Source: JAKAGZ01 sp964412105 (GTDB taxonomy: Bacteria > Bacteroidota > Ignavibacteria > Ignavibacteriales > Ignavibacteriaceae). From it: DNA of 64,000 nt. Below the pieces are notes generated by a model that saw only the letters and a list, made by a program, of their open reading frames with translations, did no database searches and had not been told where the DNA came from. The DNA lies in NCBI GenBank assembly GCA_964412105.1, contig CAYPNM010000009.1:29798-93797 (forward strand), in the 5' to 3' direction. Below are positions 1 through 9,452 of this stretch, one piece after another (position 1 is the first letter of the stretch; the number at the start of each line of letters is the position of its first letter). The translations under genes and the position numbers were made by a program.

Positions 1-64
1 TTTAGTTAAGATATTGATGCGAGAGTCTAAGGGACAATTTAGTAAAAGGAATTTTTAAAAAAAA

Positions 65-88
65 GAATGCCTCATTAATGAGGCATTC
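65..88 (-). terminator. Rho-independent terminator of the lipoprotein gene
   Basis: A perfect 24-base palindrome gives a 10-bp stem (GAATGCCTCA / TGAGGCATTC) with a TTAA loop. Read on the minus strand it is followed at once by eight Ts. It lies 26 bases past the stop of the minus-strand gene at 115-1098. Confidence 0.9.
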
Positions 89-114
89 AAGTATCAGAAT
101 ATTCCTAATTTGTA

Positions 115-1098
115 TTATCTTACCTTATAAGGCAATCCCCAAGTATTGCTTTTAACTGGAGCGGAATCATCATAAATTGTTTGTCTAGTAAATGCATTCA
201 AAACTGCAGAAAAATATCCATAATAATTCCTAACATTAAAAGTTTTCTTAAATACCTCTACATAGCCGGTGCCGGATTGTTTTTGAGAAACCAGATCAAG
301 CATTACCTTATTTCTATGCATACCGAAGAAATTGGCACCGTAGGTAAGAGTTACAAAGTCTGTATCTGTATTAGGGCTTTGAACTTCCACAGATACTGTG
401 ACAGTATCATCCAAATGAAATTCCGGGCAGCTATGGCCCCATCTCCATCTATAACCTCTATTAATAAAAAAGTTTGTTGGATCGGTTATTTTAATTGTGC
501 TATCGTTGCGAGCAAATGTTAAGGTAACACTATTTATTTTAAAATCAGTGTAGGGTGTTCCGCCGGAGACTAAAGAAACTCCTAGCAGTTTCCAGTTAAA
601 CATCGGGTTACTTGTACTATCAACTCGTAGGAAAAGTAACTGTGTAACAAGTGTTGAGGTAAAGTTTTTTGTAATTATAGTGTCGGGCCTTGTTAATGTA
701 TCTTGATTCGAGGCAGCAATATTTAAAACTCCCTGATATTCTTTAGTTAGTTTAAGATAAGCAGAGTCTCCAACTGTAGTGAAGTCATAAGTTTTATTAG
801 TAAGAATGACATGCTGCCAAATAAAATAAGGTGTAATGGCATTATTCGTTTTACCAAGAAAATTATCAGTCTGACTTTCATTATAGTTTGGATCAAAAGA
901 AGCAACAACCGAATCCTGATTCGCCATTTGTGTCAGTGCTTGTTGATCTGCTGCGCTTAGGTTTGATTGATTATTTGTACCAAGGGTTGGTGCATTTACT
1001 GTGTTCTTACAGCCAAACATAAAAACAGATATTGCAACTGCGCAGCAAGCAAGAAGGGTCTTAGAAAAATCTGTTATCTTTCCTTTATACATATTCAC
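115..1098 (-). CDS. Putative lipoprotein of unknown function
   Basis: A 327-residue protein I do not recognise. Residues 12-30 form a hydrophobic signal segment ending FMFGC, so Cys30 is a plausible lipidation site. A Thr/Asn-rich linker follows (about 31-60), then a long beta-rich domain (about 65-325) with many Thr, Asp and Val residues and only one further cysteine (SCPEFH, near 226). It is probably an envelope-anchored, periplasm- or surface-facing protein. It stands alone, has its own terminator and is divergent from mscL. Start: the first Met sits just upstream of the signal segment, and a GGAGAGTGAAT stretch precedes it on the minus strand. Function unknown. Confidence 0.72.
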   Translation of the reverse strand: MNMYKGKITDFSKTLLACCAVAISVFMFGCKNTVNAPTLGTNNQSNLSAADQQALTQMANQDSVVASFDPNYNESQTDNFLGKTNNAITPYFIWQHVILTNKTYDFTTVGDSAYLKLTKEYQGVLNIAASNQDTLTRPDTIITKNFTSTLVTQLLFLRVDSTSNPMFNWKLLGVSLVSGGTPYTDFKINSVTLTFARNDSTIKITDPTNFFINRGYRWRWGHSCPEFHLDDTVTVSVEVQSPNTDTDFVTLTYGANFFGMHRNKVMLDLVSQKQSGTGYVEVFKKTFNVRNYYGYFSAVLNAFTRQTIYDDSAPVKSNTWGLPYKVR

Positions 1099-1475
1099 TC
1101 TCCATTAGTATTAGTTATTAAATTAGGTACAATTCACCCTCAAAAATGGTTTTAAAATGTATGCCACAACCTCACCCTTTTAAGATCGTACAAAACAACA
1201 ATTTAAGAATGCTTTTTCCCACATGTTAAATAATTAAAACGCAAATATTGCATCCTCTATAAAATTTTTGCATACTCAAAGGTAATTCTTGTCTCCTTTT
1301 TTCATTAAATATCCATAGCAAGCAATTTTAATCAATTGATAATGGTTAGAGTATAAAAATCAACAAAGGGTTTAAAATTGCAGTTCCTTTTTTAAGAATT
1401 AAAAAAAACATTTAGAAATTTTAATTCTTTACTTTATATTCAAACTGCAATTCAACAAATTTTTGAGGGTTAATT
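1099..1475. other. Divergent intergenic region, 377 bp
   Basis: This very AT-rich stretch lies between the divergent lipoprotein gene and mscL. It must hold both promoters, but I could not pick convincing -35/-10 pairs. No coding potential or RNA gene is visible. Confidence 0.5.
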
Positions 1476-1928
1476 ATGCTTAAAGAATTTAAAGAATTTG
1501 CCATGAAAGGAAATGCCCTTGATATGGCAATAGGTATAATCATCGGAGCGGCATTCGGGACAATAGTTAAATCATTGGTATCTGATGTCATTATGCCGCC
1601 CATAGGACTTTTGCTAGGCAATGTAGATTTTTCTTCATTGTTTATCCTGCTAAAGAGCGGAGCAAAAGTGGCTGGACCATATGCTTCCCTAGCAGATGCT
1701 CAGGCCGCAGGCGCAGTTACTTTAAATTACGGTATCTTTATAAATTCAATTGTCAGTTTTCTAATAATTGCATTTTCAGTATTCTTAGTTGTAAAATCAT
1801 TTAATCAGTTTAAAAGGAAAAAAGAAGCTCCAGCAGCTGCACCCACTACAAAAAGTTGCCCTTATTGCTATACCGCTATCCCTATTCAGGCAACAAAGTG
1901 CCCGGCTTGTACTTCCGGTTTAAAATAA
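1476..1928 (+). CDS. mscL: Large-conductance mechanosensitive channel MscL with C-terminal zinc ribbon
   Basis: MscL is a homopentameric inner-membrane pore that opens under membrane tension to release solutes during hypo-osmotic shock. The N-terminal amphipathic helix (KEFKEFAMKGNALDMAIG, about 3-20) and the glycine-rich TM1 (about 17-46, ending DVIMPPIGLLLG) are diagnostic. TM2 spans about 86-107, and the periplasmic loop (51-85) includes an Ala-rich stretch. After the usual cytoplasmic basic segment (QFKRKKEA) the protein continues for about 30 residues into a Cys4 ribbon: C128-x2-C131 and C142-x2-C145. Ordinary MscL lacks this. GAGGG lies 6 bases before the ATG, supporting the start. It is followed by a shared terminator. 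Confidence 0.96.
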   Translation: MLKEFKEFAMKGNALDMAIGIIIGAAFGTIVKSLVSDVIMPPIGLLLGNVDFSSLFILLKSGAKVAGPYASLADAQAAGAVTLNYGIFINSIVSFLIIAFSVFLVVKSFNQFKRKKEAPAAAPTTKSCPYCYTAIPIQATKCPACTSGLK

Positions 1929-1934
1929 AATTAA

Positions 1935-1965
1935 AAAAGCCGTGAGATCACGGCTTTTATTTTTT
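1935..1965. terminator. Bidirectional terminator between mscL and rluE
   Basis: AAAAGCCGTG (1935-1944) pairs perfectly with CACGGCTTTT (1949-1958) around an AGAT loop. A T run (1961-1965) follows on the plus strand and an A run precedes it, so it can serve both convergent genes. It overlaps the last bases of the rluE stop codon. Confidence 0.9.
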
Positions 1966-2535
1966 CAATTCATCAATCTCTCTTGAATTAAGCTTCCTTA
2001 TACTACCCGGTAGTAAACCATCAATCAAAAGATTTTTTATCCTCACCCTTATTAATCTCAAGGTCGGATGCCCGATGTAGGCAGTCATTTTTCTTACCTG
2101 CCTGTTTCTTCCCTCAGTTATCGAAATGCTCATCCAGCATGTTGGGATATTTTTTCTCGCCCTAATAGGAGGAATTCTCTGAGGAAAATTTGGCTCATCT
2201 ATTTTTCTCACTTTAGAGAACAATGTTTTTTTGCCATTTATAAGTACACCATTACGCAATTTTTCCAGAGAAGATTCCTTTGGAATTCCTTCAACTTGAA
2301 CATAATATTCCTTTTCATGTTCATAAACAGGATTTAGCAGAAAATTAGTTAAGCTTTTGTCGTTAGTTAACAAAAGCAATCCCTCGCTATCCATGTCGAG
2401 CCTGCCGACAGAATAAACATCCCTCGGAAACTTGTAAATATCACCAAGAGTTTTTCTACCTTCTTTATCAGTAAATTGCGAAAGAACACCGTAAGGTTTG
2501 TTTAATATAAAATATTTAAAATTATTGAGGGACAT
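1957..2535 (-). CDS. rluE: 23S rRNA pseudouridine synthase, RluE-type (RsuA family)
   Basis: This enzyme isomerises a specific uridine in large-subunit rRNA to pseudouridine. Its 192 residues start directly at the catalytic domain (KYFILNKPYGVLSQF, 7-21) with no S4 domain, as in RluE rather than RsuA or RluB. The catalytic motif is GRLDMDSEGLLLLTND (44-59), with D47 as the nucleophile. The family motif EGRNRQVRKM follows near residues 140-149. The first 14 bases overlap the end of the upstream glycosyltransferase gene on the same strand, so the two are probably co-transcribed and translationally coupled. RluE is the best fit; the exact target uridine is inference. Confidence 0.9.
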   Translation of the reverse strand: MSLNNFKYFILNKPYGVLSQFTDKEGRKTLGDIYKFPRDVYSVGRLDMDSEGLLLLTNDKSLTNFLLNPVYEHEKEYYVQVEGIPKESSLEKLRNGVLINGKKTLFSKVRKIDEPNFPQRIPPIRARKNIPTCWMSISITEGRNRQVRKMTAYIGHPTLRLIRVRIKNLLIDGLLPGSIRKLNSREIDELKK

Positions 2536-3160
2536 ATGAATTAGTAATGCTGTCCTCTAATTCTCTGTGATAAATATAAGTTTTGAACTCAACTTTCCGG
2601 ATCTTAAACTTTTTTTTGGCTCTCTCAAGCAAATCAGAATCCTCACTGTACGGAATATTTCTAAAACCATTTAGTTTCTTAAATACCTCAGTCCTGCCGA
2701 AAAAGGTTCCACCTATAAAACATTCAGAAAGATGGATGAATTTAAAAGGATTATTTTTATCTCTCACATATTCATTGCCAATTATTTTTACATCACCATG
2801 AATTAAATCAATATCCGGATTGGCTTCAATAAATTTTATCCGCTGTTCAATATGATTTAAAGCATATTCGTCATCGCTATCGATAAATGTTAGATATTTT
2901 GATTCCGCCAGTTCTATGCCCCTATTCCGGCTCAAGGCAAGCTTCATATTTGGCTGGTAATAGACTTCAATATTTCTATATCGGGAGGCGTAATCAGCCA
3001 AGATTTTGCGGGAAGAATCCTGACTTCCATCGTCTATAGCAATTATTTTCCAATTTTCATATGTCTGGTTAAAAATCGAATTAATGCATCTTTTGATATA
3101 TTTTTCCCTGTTAAACACTGTCAGAATTATAGAGACATCAGGATGCAAACTATTTTTCAT
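2522..3160 (-). CDS. Family 2 glycosyltransferase
   Basis: A GT-A fold sugar transferase of 212 residues, a minimal catalytic domain with no membrane anchor. Visible features: the N-terminal strand VSIILTVFNREKYI (9-22), the nucleotide-binding IDDGSQD (42-48), and the metal-binding DxD-type motif FIDSDDEY (92-99). SEDSDLLER near residue 178 is the usual acceptor-side ED motif. It probably acts at the cytoplasmic face of the membrane in polysaccharide or glycolipid synthesis. The acceptor and donor sugars cannot be read from the sequence. It overlaps rluE by 14 bases. No other polysaccharide genes are adjacent, so its pathway is unclear. Confidence 0.88.
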   Translation of the reverse strand: MKNSLHPDVSIILTVFNREKYIKRCINSIFNQTYENWKIIAIDDGSQDSSRKILADYASRYRNIEVYYQPNMKLALSRNRGIELAESKYLTFIDSDDEYALNHIEQRIKFIEANPDIDLIHGDVKIIGNEYVRDKNNPFKFIHLSECFIGGTFFGRTEVFKKLNGFRNIPYSEDSDLLERAKKKFKIRKVEFKTYIYHRELEDSITNSYVPQ

Positions 3161-3398
3161 TACAAATCACTCCAAAGTGAACTATATATGAATAAATTCG
3201 TCAAATTAATAAGTAGAATAAAAATAAATTTTTAATAAAAATCAGCATTGTGTAACCTGTTCTTTTACTTTATAATTGCATCGAGTTTATTTATTTTATA
3301 CCGAATAATATAGTTTTTTAGGCAAAAAATAATGTAGTGGTATTTGAAAAAGCTCTGATAATATAAAGTTATTGTTAATACAAATAAAATGTCTATTT

Positions 3399-3623
3399 AT
3401 GTCATACAGAGATCAGGTAAAATATCTTGAAACTCTTCAAAGATTTGAACGTAAAATGGATGGGAAAGAAAAGGAAGAGCTAAAAATGTTTGTGAAACGT
3501 CATAAAGATGAGGAGGAATTTGACTCGGTCTCAATGAAACGATTAAAAGAATTATATGATAAGTACAATATACCAGTTGACAAATCTAAATATGATTCTT
3601 TCTTCAAAAAAATTAATGATTAG
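3399..3623 (+). CDS. Small charged hypothetical protein
   Basis: A short, highly charged, probably all-helical protein of about 74 residues starting MSYRDQVKYLETLQRFE. It contains a Lys/Glu-rich central helix and ends in a KYDSFFKKIND tail. I start it at the internal ATG at 3399, because the nine codons before it look like random AT-rich sequence and no ribosome-binding site favours either start. No membrane segment, signal or known motif is visible. It lies 80 bases upstream of the DUF2723 gene on the same strand. Function unknown. Confidence 0.55.
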   Translation: MSYRDQVKYLETLQRFERKMDGKEKEELKMFVKRHKDEEEFDSVSMKRLKELYDKYNIPVDKSKYDSFFKKIND

Positions 3624-3702
3624 ATATTTTAATACGCGGAATAAAGATATTCCACTCTTTGCAATTAATCCTTTCAAATAAAATAATTTTACCAGGGAAA
3701 AA

Positions 3703-6700
3703 ATGAATTATAAAAAGCTATACAGGATAATCGGCGCAGTTGTATTCCTAATTTCTGCAACAGTTTTATTTATGACAGCCCAGCCTTCTGTTTCTTTCTG
3801 GGATGTTGGTGAGTTCACTGCCGCAGGTTATGCTTTGCAAGTACCTCATCCTCCCGGAACACCATTCTTTCTTTTGCTTAACAGAATCTTTGCAATGATA
3901 CCGATCTTCCATAACATCGGCCATAGGATTAACACAGTTTCTGTTCTTGGAAGTGCTTTTTCTATTTTATTTCTTTACCTGATTATAATTAAAGTTATTG
4001 AGAATTATAAAGGGAGAGAGCCAAAAAATTTAGTTGATGGACTCGGCACTTATTTATCAGCAGCAATAGGAGCTCTTGCATTTTCATTCAGTGATACATT
4101 CTGGTTTAGTGGTTCAGAAGGTATAGTTTTTGGATTAAGTTTATTTCTCTTTGCTGCAATCGTTTACCTCATGATGTTATGGAGTGAGAAGGCAGATAAT
4201 AAGGATAACGAAAAATATATTTTTATGATTGCTTATCTAATCGGTATTTCAACCGGCGTTCATCTTATGAGTGTACTAGCGATTGTAGCTGTTGGTATGA
4301 TGATTATCGTTAGAAAATATGTTGTCGATGATGATACATTGAAAAAAACCGGATTTATTTTCCTTGCGCACGTAGTTGTTATCATTTTAATTGCGTGTGC
4401 TTTATGGGCTTCAAGAAAAAGTACCACTCCTCCCTCTCCGGAGGAATACCAGGCATTTGATTTTAAGTTTAAAATGATACTGCTGGTGATAAGTGCCTTA
4501 TTCGTAGGCGCATTTTGGAAAACTATATTTAACAGAAGCTCATTTTATCTGCCGGTTCTTGTCGGCGGTGTTGCGCTTTTTGTTACATATCCGGGCATCG
4601 TTAAGTTTCTTCCTACATTTCTTGCTTCCGTTTCAGGTAACAGCATTTTTATGGCAATGCTTATTTTTCTGATAATATTTGCAATACTGATTTATCTTGT
4701 TCATTATTACATAAAAACAAAAAAACAAACTCTTCATCTTGTTTTTATGTCAATTGTTTTTATTCTTCTGGGATTTTCAACCTATGCAATGATCATAATC
4801 CGTGCTAACCAAGATCCTCCTATGAATGAAAATGATCCGAAAGATATTTCAACACTAATAACTTACCTGGATAGAGAACAGTATGGGGATTTTCCGATCT
4901 TTGAAAGAAGATTCACAACTGAACCATACCAACAAGGAGTTTATACTAATTATTCAAGTGAACTAGATTTCTGGTGGCGTTATCAGATGAATCACATGAT
5001 GACAAGATATTTGTTATGGAATTTTGCCGGAAGGGAAAGCTGGGTTCAGGATGCGGGTGCAAATATTGCCCCCTTCAATTCAATAGGAAATACTCTTGGA
5101 AAAGTATTTAGTATTCATTTCGCAGGGCATGTTAAAGACTCACTTTTCGGATTGCCGTTTTTATTTGGTTTGCTCGGCCTTTATTTTCATTTTAAGAAAG
5201 ACTGGAAGCTTGCTTCAATATTTTTTATACTATTTATGTTTATGGGCTACCTAACTGCCTTCTATCAAAACCAGCAGCAGTCTCAGCCAAGAGAAAGAGA
5301 TTATTTTTATGTTGGTGCATATATGATTTTCGCCTTATGGATTGCTATCGGTTTCAGGGGTCTTATTGATCTTATCTATGAGAAAATAGCAGACTTATCA
5401 AAGCAAAAACTTTATATCTTTGGTTTATTAATTATCGGATTTATTGCCGTTCCTGTAAACATGATTAGAGCAAATTATTTTGTTCACGACAGATCGCATA
5501 ACTGGGTTCCCTGGGATTATTCTTATAACATTCTGCAAAGCTGTGCCCCAGACGCTGTGCTTTTTACAAATGGCGATAACGACACTTTCCCGTTATGGTA
5601 CTTGCAGGATGTTGAAGGCGTAAGAAGAGATGTAAAAGTCGTTTGCTTAAGTCTTGTTAATACTCCATGGTATATAGAAGAACTAAAGCACAATGATCCT
5701 TACCATGTTGGAACTATCGCAATGAATTTGACGGATTCCCAGATTGAACAAATACGTCCGATCCAATGGAGTTCACGGGAAATAACTATTCCCGTTCCAC
5801 CCGATATAAATACTAAAGAAAGGATCACTATAGATTCAGCAGGAAACTTCTCAAACATACACGCTCCCGAAACCGAAACAAGTTATGCGGGGATGGCTAT
5901 TAAAGATTCGTCAGTAATTAAAAGCGGAAAACTTACCTTCCGTATGAATCCAACTGTTAATTTCGGGAATATAAAAGCAATCAGAATACAAGACATAATG
6001 GTTAAAGATATAGTCGAAGCCAATCACTGGAAACGACCAATATACTTTGCTGTGACCTGTTCTCAGGATTCAAGAATCGGCTTAGATGATTATCTTAAAC
6101 TCGAAGGTATGGCCTTACGCCTCGTTCCTGAAAAAAGAAGTTCCAACCTTGAATTCCTGAACGTGCCGGCGTTAAGAGAGGAGCTATTGCATGAAAATCA
6201 TGGCTTCAGCAGGGATTTTGACAGAGGCTTTAAGTTTCGCGGACTTGCAAATCCAAACATTTTTCTTGATGATAATCATCAACGAATGCTTGGAAATTAT
6301 AGGAATGCATTTATAAGGCTGGCACTTTATTATGAAAATACGGGTCAAAAAAACAATGCTGTTGCAGTGCTTGATACCATGGAAGTAAAAATGCCAAGAC
6401 AGCATGTTGAGTTTGATTATAGAATGTATAACGAGGTTGGGAATATCTATCTTAATGCCGGTAGAGTTGATAAGTATAAAAAAATTGCTGCTGAAGTTGA
6501 AGAAGATGCCAAGCAAGCCCTTAAAGATAATCCATCGGATCTTTCCCCTTACAGGGTTTTGATTGATGTTTATCAAAACCTAGATGATAATGTTAAACTT
6601 CTTGATTTATGGAGACATATACAATCTTTGTATCCCCAAGATCCGACAGTACGGGCAAATGTGGAAAAATACCAGAAGATTGTTGCAGCCCAAGATAGTT

Positions 6701-6720
6701 TATCTAAATCTAAAAAATAG
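3703..6720 (+). CDS. DUF2723 integral membrane protein (GT-C-like), with C-terminal soluble domain
   Basis: A 1005-residue polytopic membrane protein of the DUF2723 family, common in Bacteroidota and relatives and related to GT-C lipid-linked sugar transferases. The family signature is at the N terminus: an acidic pair in the first external loop (SFWDVGEFTAAGYALQ, 30-45) followed by VPHPPGTPFFLLLNRIF. About 12 membrane segments fill residues 8-600. A soluble region follows, with NGDNDTFPLWYLQDVEGVR near 624 typical of the family. The C-terminal 170 residues are helical and TPR-like. GT-C enzymes transfer sugars from lipid carriers to proteins or glycans in the periplasm; for DUF2723 this is inference. 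A terminator follows directly. Confidence 0.88.
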   Translation: MNYKKLYRIIGAVVFLISATVLFMTAQPSVSFWDVGEFTAAGYALQVPHPPGTPFFLLLNRIFAMIPIFHNIGHRINTVSVLGSAFSILFLYLIIIKVIENYKGREPKNLVDGLGTYLSAAIGALAFSFSDTFWFSGSEGIVFGLSLFLFAAIVYLMMLWSEKADNKDNEKYIFMIAYLIGISTGVHLMSVLAIVAVGMMIIVRKYVVDDDTLKKTGFIFLAHVVVIILIACALWASRKSTTPPSPEEYQAFDFKFKMILLVISALFVGAFWKTIFNRSSFYLPVLVGGVALFVTYPGIVKFLPTFLASVSGNSIFMAMLIFLIIFAILIYLVHYYIKTKKQTLHLVFMSIVFILLGFSTYAMIIIRANQDPPMNENDPKDISTLITYLDREQYGDFPIFERRFTTEPYQQGVYTNYSSELDFWWRYQMNHMMTRYLLWNFAGRESWVQDAGANIAPFNSIGNTLGKVFSIHFAGHVKDSLFGLPFLFGLLGLYFHFKKDWKLASIFFILFMFMGYLTAFYQNQQQSQPRERDYFYVGAYMIFALWIAIGFRGLIDLIYEKIADLSKQKLYIFGLLIIGFIAVPVNMIRANYFVHDRSHNWVPWDYSYNILQSCAPDAVLFTNGDNDTFPLWYLQDVEGVRRDVKVVCLSLVNTPWYIEELKHNDPYHVGTIAMNLTDSQIEQIRPIQWSSREITIPVPPDINTKERITIDSAGNFSNIHAPETETSYAGMAIKDSSVIKSGKLTFRMNPTVNFGNIKAIRIQDIMVKDIVEANHWKRPIYFAVTCSQDSRIGLDDYLKLEGMALRLVPEKRSSNLEFLNVPALREELLHENHGFSRDFDRGFKFRGLANPNIFLDDNHQRMLGNYRNAFIRLALYYENTGQKNNAVAVLDTMEVKMPRQHVEFDYRMYNEVGNIYLNAGRVDKYKKIAAEVEEDAKQALKDNPSDLSPYRVLIDVYQNLDDNVKLLDLWRHIQSLYPQDPTVRANVEKYQKIVAAQDSLSKSKK

Positions 6721-6739
6721 AAATACTATTTCCATAAGG

Positions 6740-6778
6740 AATCCGGCTTTAGAATGGAAGGCCGGATTTCTTTTATTT
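6740..6778 (+). terminator. Rho-independent terminator after the DUF2723 gene
   Basis: AATCCGGC (6740-6747) pairs with GCCGGATT (6761-6768) around a 13-base loop and is followed by TCTTTTATTTT. It lies 20 bases past the stop codon. Confidence 0.85.
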
Positions 6779-6900
6779 TGGCGCAAATTCCTGACACAAC
6801 AAATCCTCAATGGATGTTTTAATAAGCTATCAATAAGGAATACCAATTAAAAGCATCAAATGCTTATTCTTAGTTTTAGCTAAAAACGATTTTTGGGTTT

Positions 6901-7956
6901 ATGAAAATTCTTATAATTGCTCTTTCCGGAATTGGGGATGCATTGATTTTTACTCCAGCACTAAAACTAATGAGAAAAGAAATGCCGGATGCTAAAATTG
7001 ACATGCTTACAATGATCAATGGCGTAAAGGATATTTACTCAAGAAATCCCAATATAAATAAGATAATTTATTTCAATTTTCTGAAAGAAGGTTTTTTAAA
7101 ATCACTAAACTTTCTGTTTGGATTACGTGGTAAGTACGATGCAACTATAAATGTTTACCCTTCCAACAGAAAAGAATATAATATTATTAATTTTATTATC
7201 GGAGCTCCCAAGAAAGTAGCCGTGAATTACTTAAGAAAAGATTTTCAAAATCTCGGATGGCTAAATAATGTAACTATCAAAGAAAATGATTCTCTTCATA
7301 ATGCACAAACCAACATCAAACTGATTGAAAATTTCCTTAACCGAAAAATTGATGAAACTCCGGCATATGACCTTTTCTTAAATAATGATGATGAAACTGC
7401 AGCATCTAAATACTTGCTAGAAAATAATATCTCTGAAAACGATCTGGTAATTGGTTTTCATCCGGGCACAGCTATATTAAAGAACCAAATTAAACGACGC
7501 TGGGAACCTGAAAAATTCGGTGAATTAGGAAAAGAGCTCATCATAAAACAAGATGCAAAAATTTTAATATTCGGTGGCCCCGATGAAATAGAGCTAAAGG
7601 AAAATATTAGAGGAATGATAAATTCAACTAATGCCCACTCCGTATTAAACCTTTCTCTTCCCCAAAGCGCCGCCGTGATGAAGAGATGCAAAATATTTGT
7701 GACAAACGATTCTAGTCTGATGCATGTTGCATCCGCATTAAATTTAAATACGGTTGCTATTTTAGGGCCGACAAATAGAAATTATATCCATCCCTGGAGA
7801 ACCAACTATCAAATTGCATCATTAAACCTTGAATGCTCACCCTGCTTTATTTATTCACCCCGACCACTGAAATGTTTCCGTAACGATGTAAAATTTAAAT
7901 GCATAAAAGAATTGACTTTTGATCTGGTTTACAAGGAGGTTTTGAAATTTCTTTAA
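6901..7956 (+). CDS. Family 9 glycosyltransferase (heptosyltransferase-like)
   Basis: A GT-B enzyme of the lipopolysaccharide heptosyltransferase family, 351 residues. The N-terminal domain begins with the family signature MKILIIALSGIGDALIFTPALKLMRK, in which the GIGD loop faces the acceptor. The C-terminal donor-binding domain contains IGFHPGTA (about 183-190), ILIFGGPDE (about 222-230), FVTNDSSLMHVASALNLNTVAILGPT (about 263-288) and the cysteine-bearing end CSPCF...PLKCF. It likely adds a core sugar to lipid A-core or a related glycolipid at the inner face of the inner membrane; the sugar is not predictable. The ATG at 6901 opens the first beta strand, which fixes the start. Confidence 0.9.
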   Translation: MKILIIALSGIGDALIFTPALKLMRKEMPDAKIDMLTMINGVKDIYSRNPNINKIIYFNFLKEGFLKSLNFLFGLRGKYDATINVYPSNRKEYNIINFIIGAPKKVAVNYLRKDFQNLGWLNNVTIKENDSLHNAQTNIKLIENFLNRKIDETPAYDLFLNNDDETAASKYLLENNISENDLVIGFHPGTAILKNQIKRRWEPEKFGELGKELIIKQDAKILIFGGPDEIELKENIRGMINSTNAHSVLNLSLPQSAAVMKRCKIFVTNDSSLMHVASALNLNTVAILGPTNRNYIHPWRTNYQIASLNLECSPCFIYSPRPLKCFRNDVKFKCIKELTFDLVYKEVLKFL

Positions 7957-7997
7957 ATTGATTACTGTGAAATATTCAAATTAAAACGGGAATAATT

Positions 7998-8659
7998 ATG
8001 CAAAATAAAACTATTGACCAATATAAAGCCTGGTTTGAGTACGAAAAAGATGCCCATCTAAAAACCATTGCGTCGCTGATTGCTATACCTGCAAAAAGAA
8101 AAAACATGAAGGAATTTCAAAAAGCTGTTGATCTTTTCGCTCACATTGTTAGCGCAAGAATCATGTGGCTTCACAGATTCGGCTTCTTAAAAGAAAAACA
8201 GATGGATTTATTTCCGGTCAGTGTTGATGTTAACTCATTATCTCCTATAACTGATAAAATGCATTCTTTATGGAATGATTATTTTACAAAACTGGATGAN
8301 NNNNNNNNNNNNNNNNNNNNNNNNNNNNNNNNNNNNNNNNNNNNNNNNNNNNNNNNNNNNNNNNNNNNNNNNNNNNNNNNNNNNNNNNNNNNNNNNNNNC
8401 TATAACTGATAAAATGCATTCTTTATGGAATGATTATTTTACAAAACTGGATGAGAAGGAGCTCAATAGAGTTTTTAAATATAAGAGTACTGAAGGTCTA
8501 TGGTACACTAATAAAATTGAAGAGCTTCTCACACAATTGTTCGGACATTCGTGGTATCATCGGGGACAAATCGCAATGCTGATCAGAATGGTTGGTGGTA
8601 CTCCGGCAGAGACAGATTATGTTTACTCAAAAAGAATACCGTTTCCGGCAAAAGATTAA
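7998..8659 (+). CDS. DinB/DUF664-type four-helix protein, split by an assembly gap
   Basis: One gene broken artificially by a run of 100 Ns (8300-8399). The 55 bases before the gap (8245-8299) are repeated exactly after it (8400-8454). Joining 7998-8299 to 8455-8659 removes the duplicate and gives 507 bases in frame, a 168-residue protein, normal for the family. DinB-like proteins are four-helix bundles with a metal site of histidines. Candidate ligands are H48-type (DLFAHIVSARIMWLHRF) in helix 2 and HSWYHRGQIAMLIR in the last helix. Members include metal-dependent thiol transferases and many uncharacterised proteins. The exact reaction is unknown. Confidence 0.85.
8245..8454. repeat. 55-base duplication flanking a 100-N scaffold gap
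   Basis: Bases 8245-8299 and 8400-8454 are identical and flank exactly 100 Ns. This is what a scaffolder leaves when two contigs that overlap by one k-mer (k=55) are joined with a nominal gap. It is not a biological repeat. Confidence 0.93.
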
Positions 8660-8797
8660 TGAGAAAATTCTAACTTCTTGGAATACCAACCTAAGAAAGG
8701 CACCGGCATGAAAGACAAATTAAAATAACACATCTTTTAATTGCTTCTGCAATAACAGGATATTATCTTAAGAATTATTTTATACTAAAATGTAAAA

Positions 8798-9382
8798 ATG
8801 AAAATAGAAAAAGTGTGTGTCTATTGCGCATCCAGCCGAAAAGCAAATTTAGTTTATTTTGAAGATGCAAAAAAGCTGGGAGAAATTCTGGCAAAAAACT
8901 CTATTACCCTGATCTACGGCGGGGGAGTAGTCGGTTCTATGGGAAACATTGCTAATGGAGCATTATCTGAAAATGGAAAAGTAATTGGCATTATACCAAG
9001 ATTTATGGCTGATCTTGAGTGGGCACATAAGGGACTTACTGAATTACATATTGTGCAAAGCATGCACGAAAGAAAACATTTAATGTTGGACGGTGTAGAT
9101 GCAGCAATTGCACTTCCGGGTGGATGCGGGACTCTGGAAGAGCTTATGGAAGCAATAACCTGGAAACGACTTGGAATATTTATAAAACCTATTATAATAG
9201 TTAATACAAAAGGATTTTTTGATCCTCTTTTAAAATTGCTTGAAAATAGTATATCCGAAAAATTTATGAGTGAAAAACACAGTACAATGTGGTCTGTCGT
9301 AAATAAGGTTGAAGATGTTATCCCCGCAATTAAAAATGCTCCTTTGTGGTCAAGGGATGCACGAAGTTTTGCTGTAGTTTAA
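8798..9382 (+). CDS. LOG-family nucleoside 5'-monophosphate phosphoribohydrolase
   Basis: A 194-residue Rossmann-like protein of the LOG family, long misannotated as lysine decarboxylase. LOG enzymes hydrolyse the N-glycosidic bond of nucleoside monophosphates, cytokinin-type or AMP-like, releasing base and ribose 5-phosphate. The start CVYCASSRK (7-15), the IYGGGVVGSMGNIANGAL loop (39-56) and the catalytic/phosphate motif PGGCGTLEE (107-115) are all present. M-ERKHLM (89-96) supplies the conserved Arg/Lys. It is convergent with the PLP decarboxylase gene. A second, more divergent LOG protein lies at 12356-12913. Substrate is inferred from family. Confidence 0.92.
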   Translation: MKIEKVCVYCASSRKANLVYFEDAKKLGEILAKNSITLIYGGGVVGSMGNIANGALSENGKVIGIIPRFMADLEWAHKGLTELHIVQSMHERKHLMLDGVDAAIALPGGCGTLEELMEAITWKRLGIFIKPIIIVNTKGFFDPLLKLLENSISEKFMSEKHSTMWSVVNKVEDVIPAIKNAPLWSRDARSFAVV

Positions 9383-9452
9383 ATCTATCAAAAATAAATT
9401 TCTATATGTATAAAAATTGCAATTAAATACTTTCCTTTTTAAATTATAGAAA

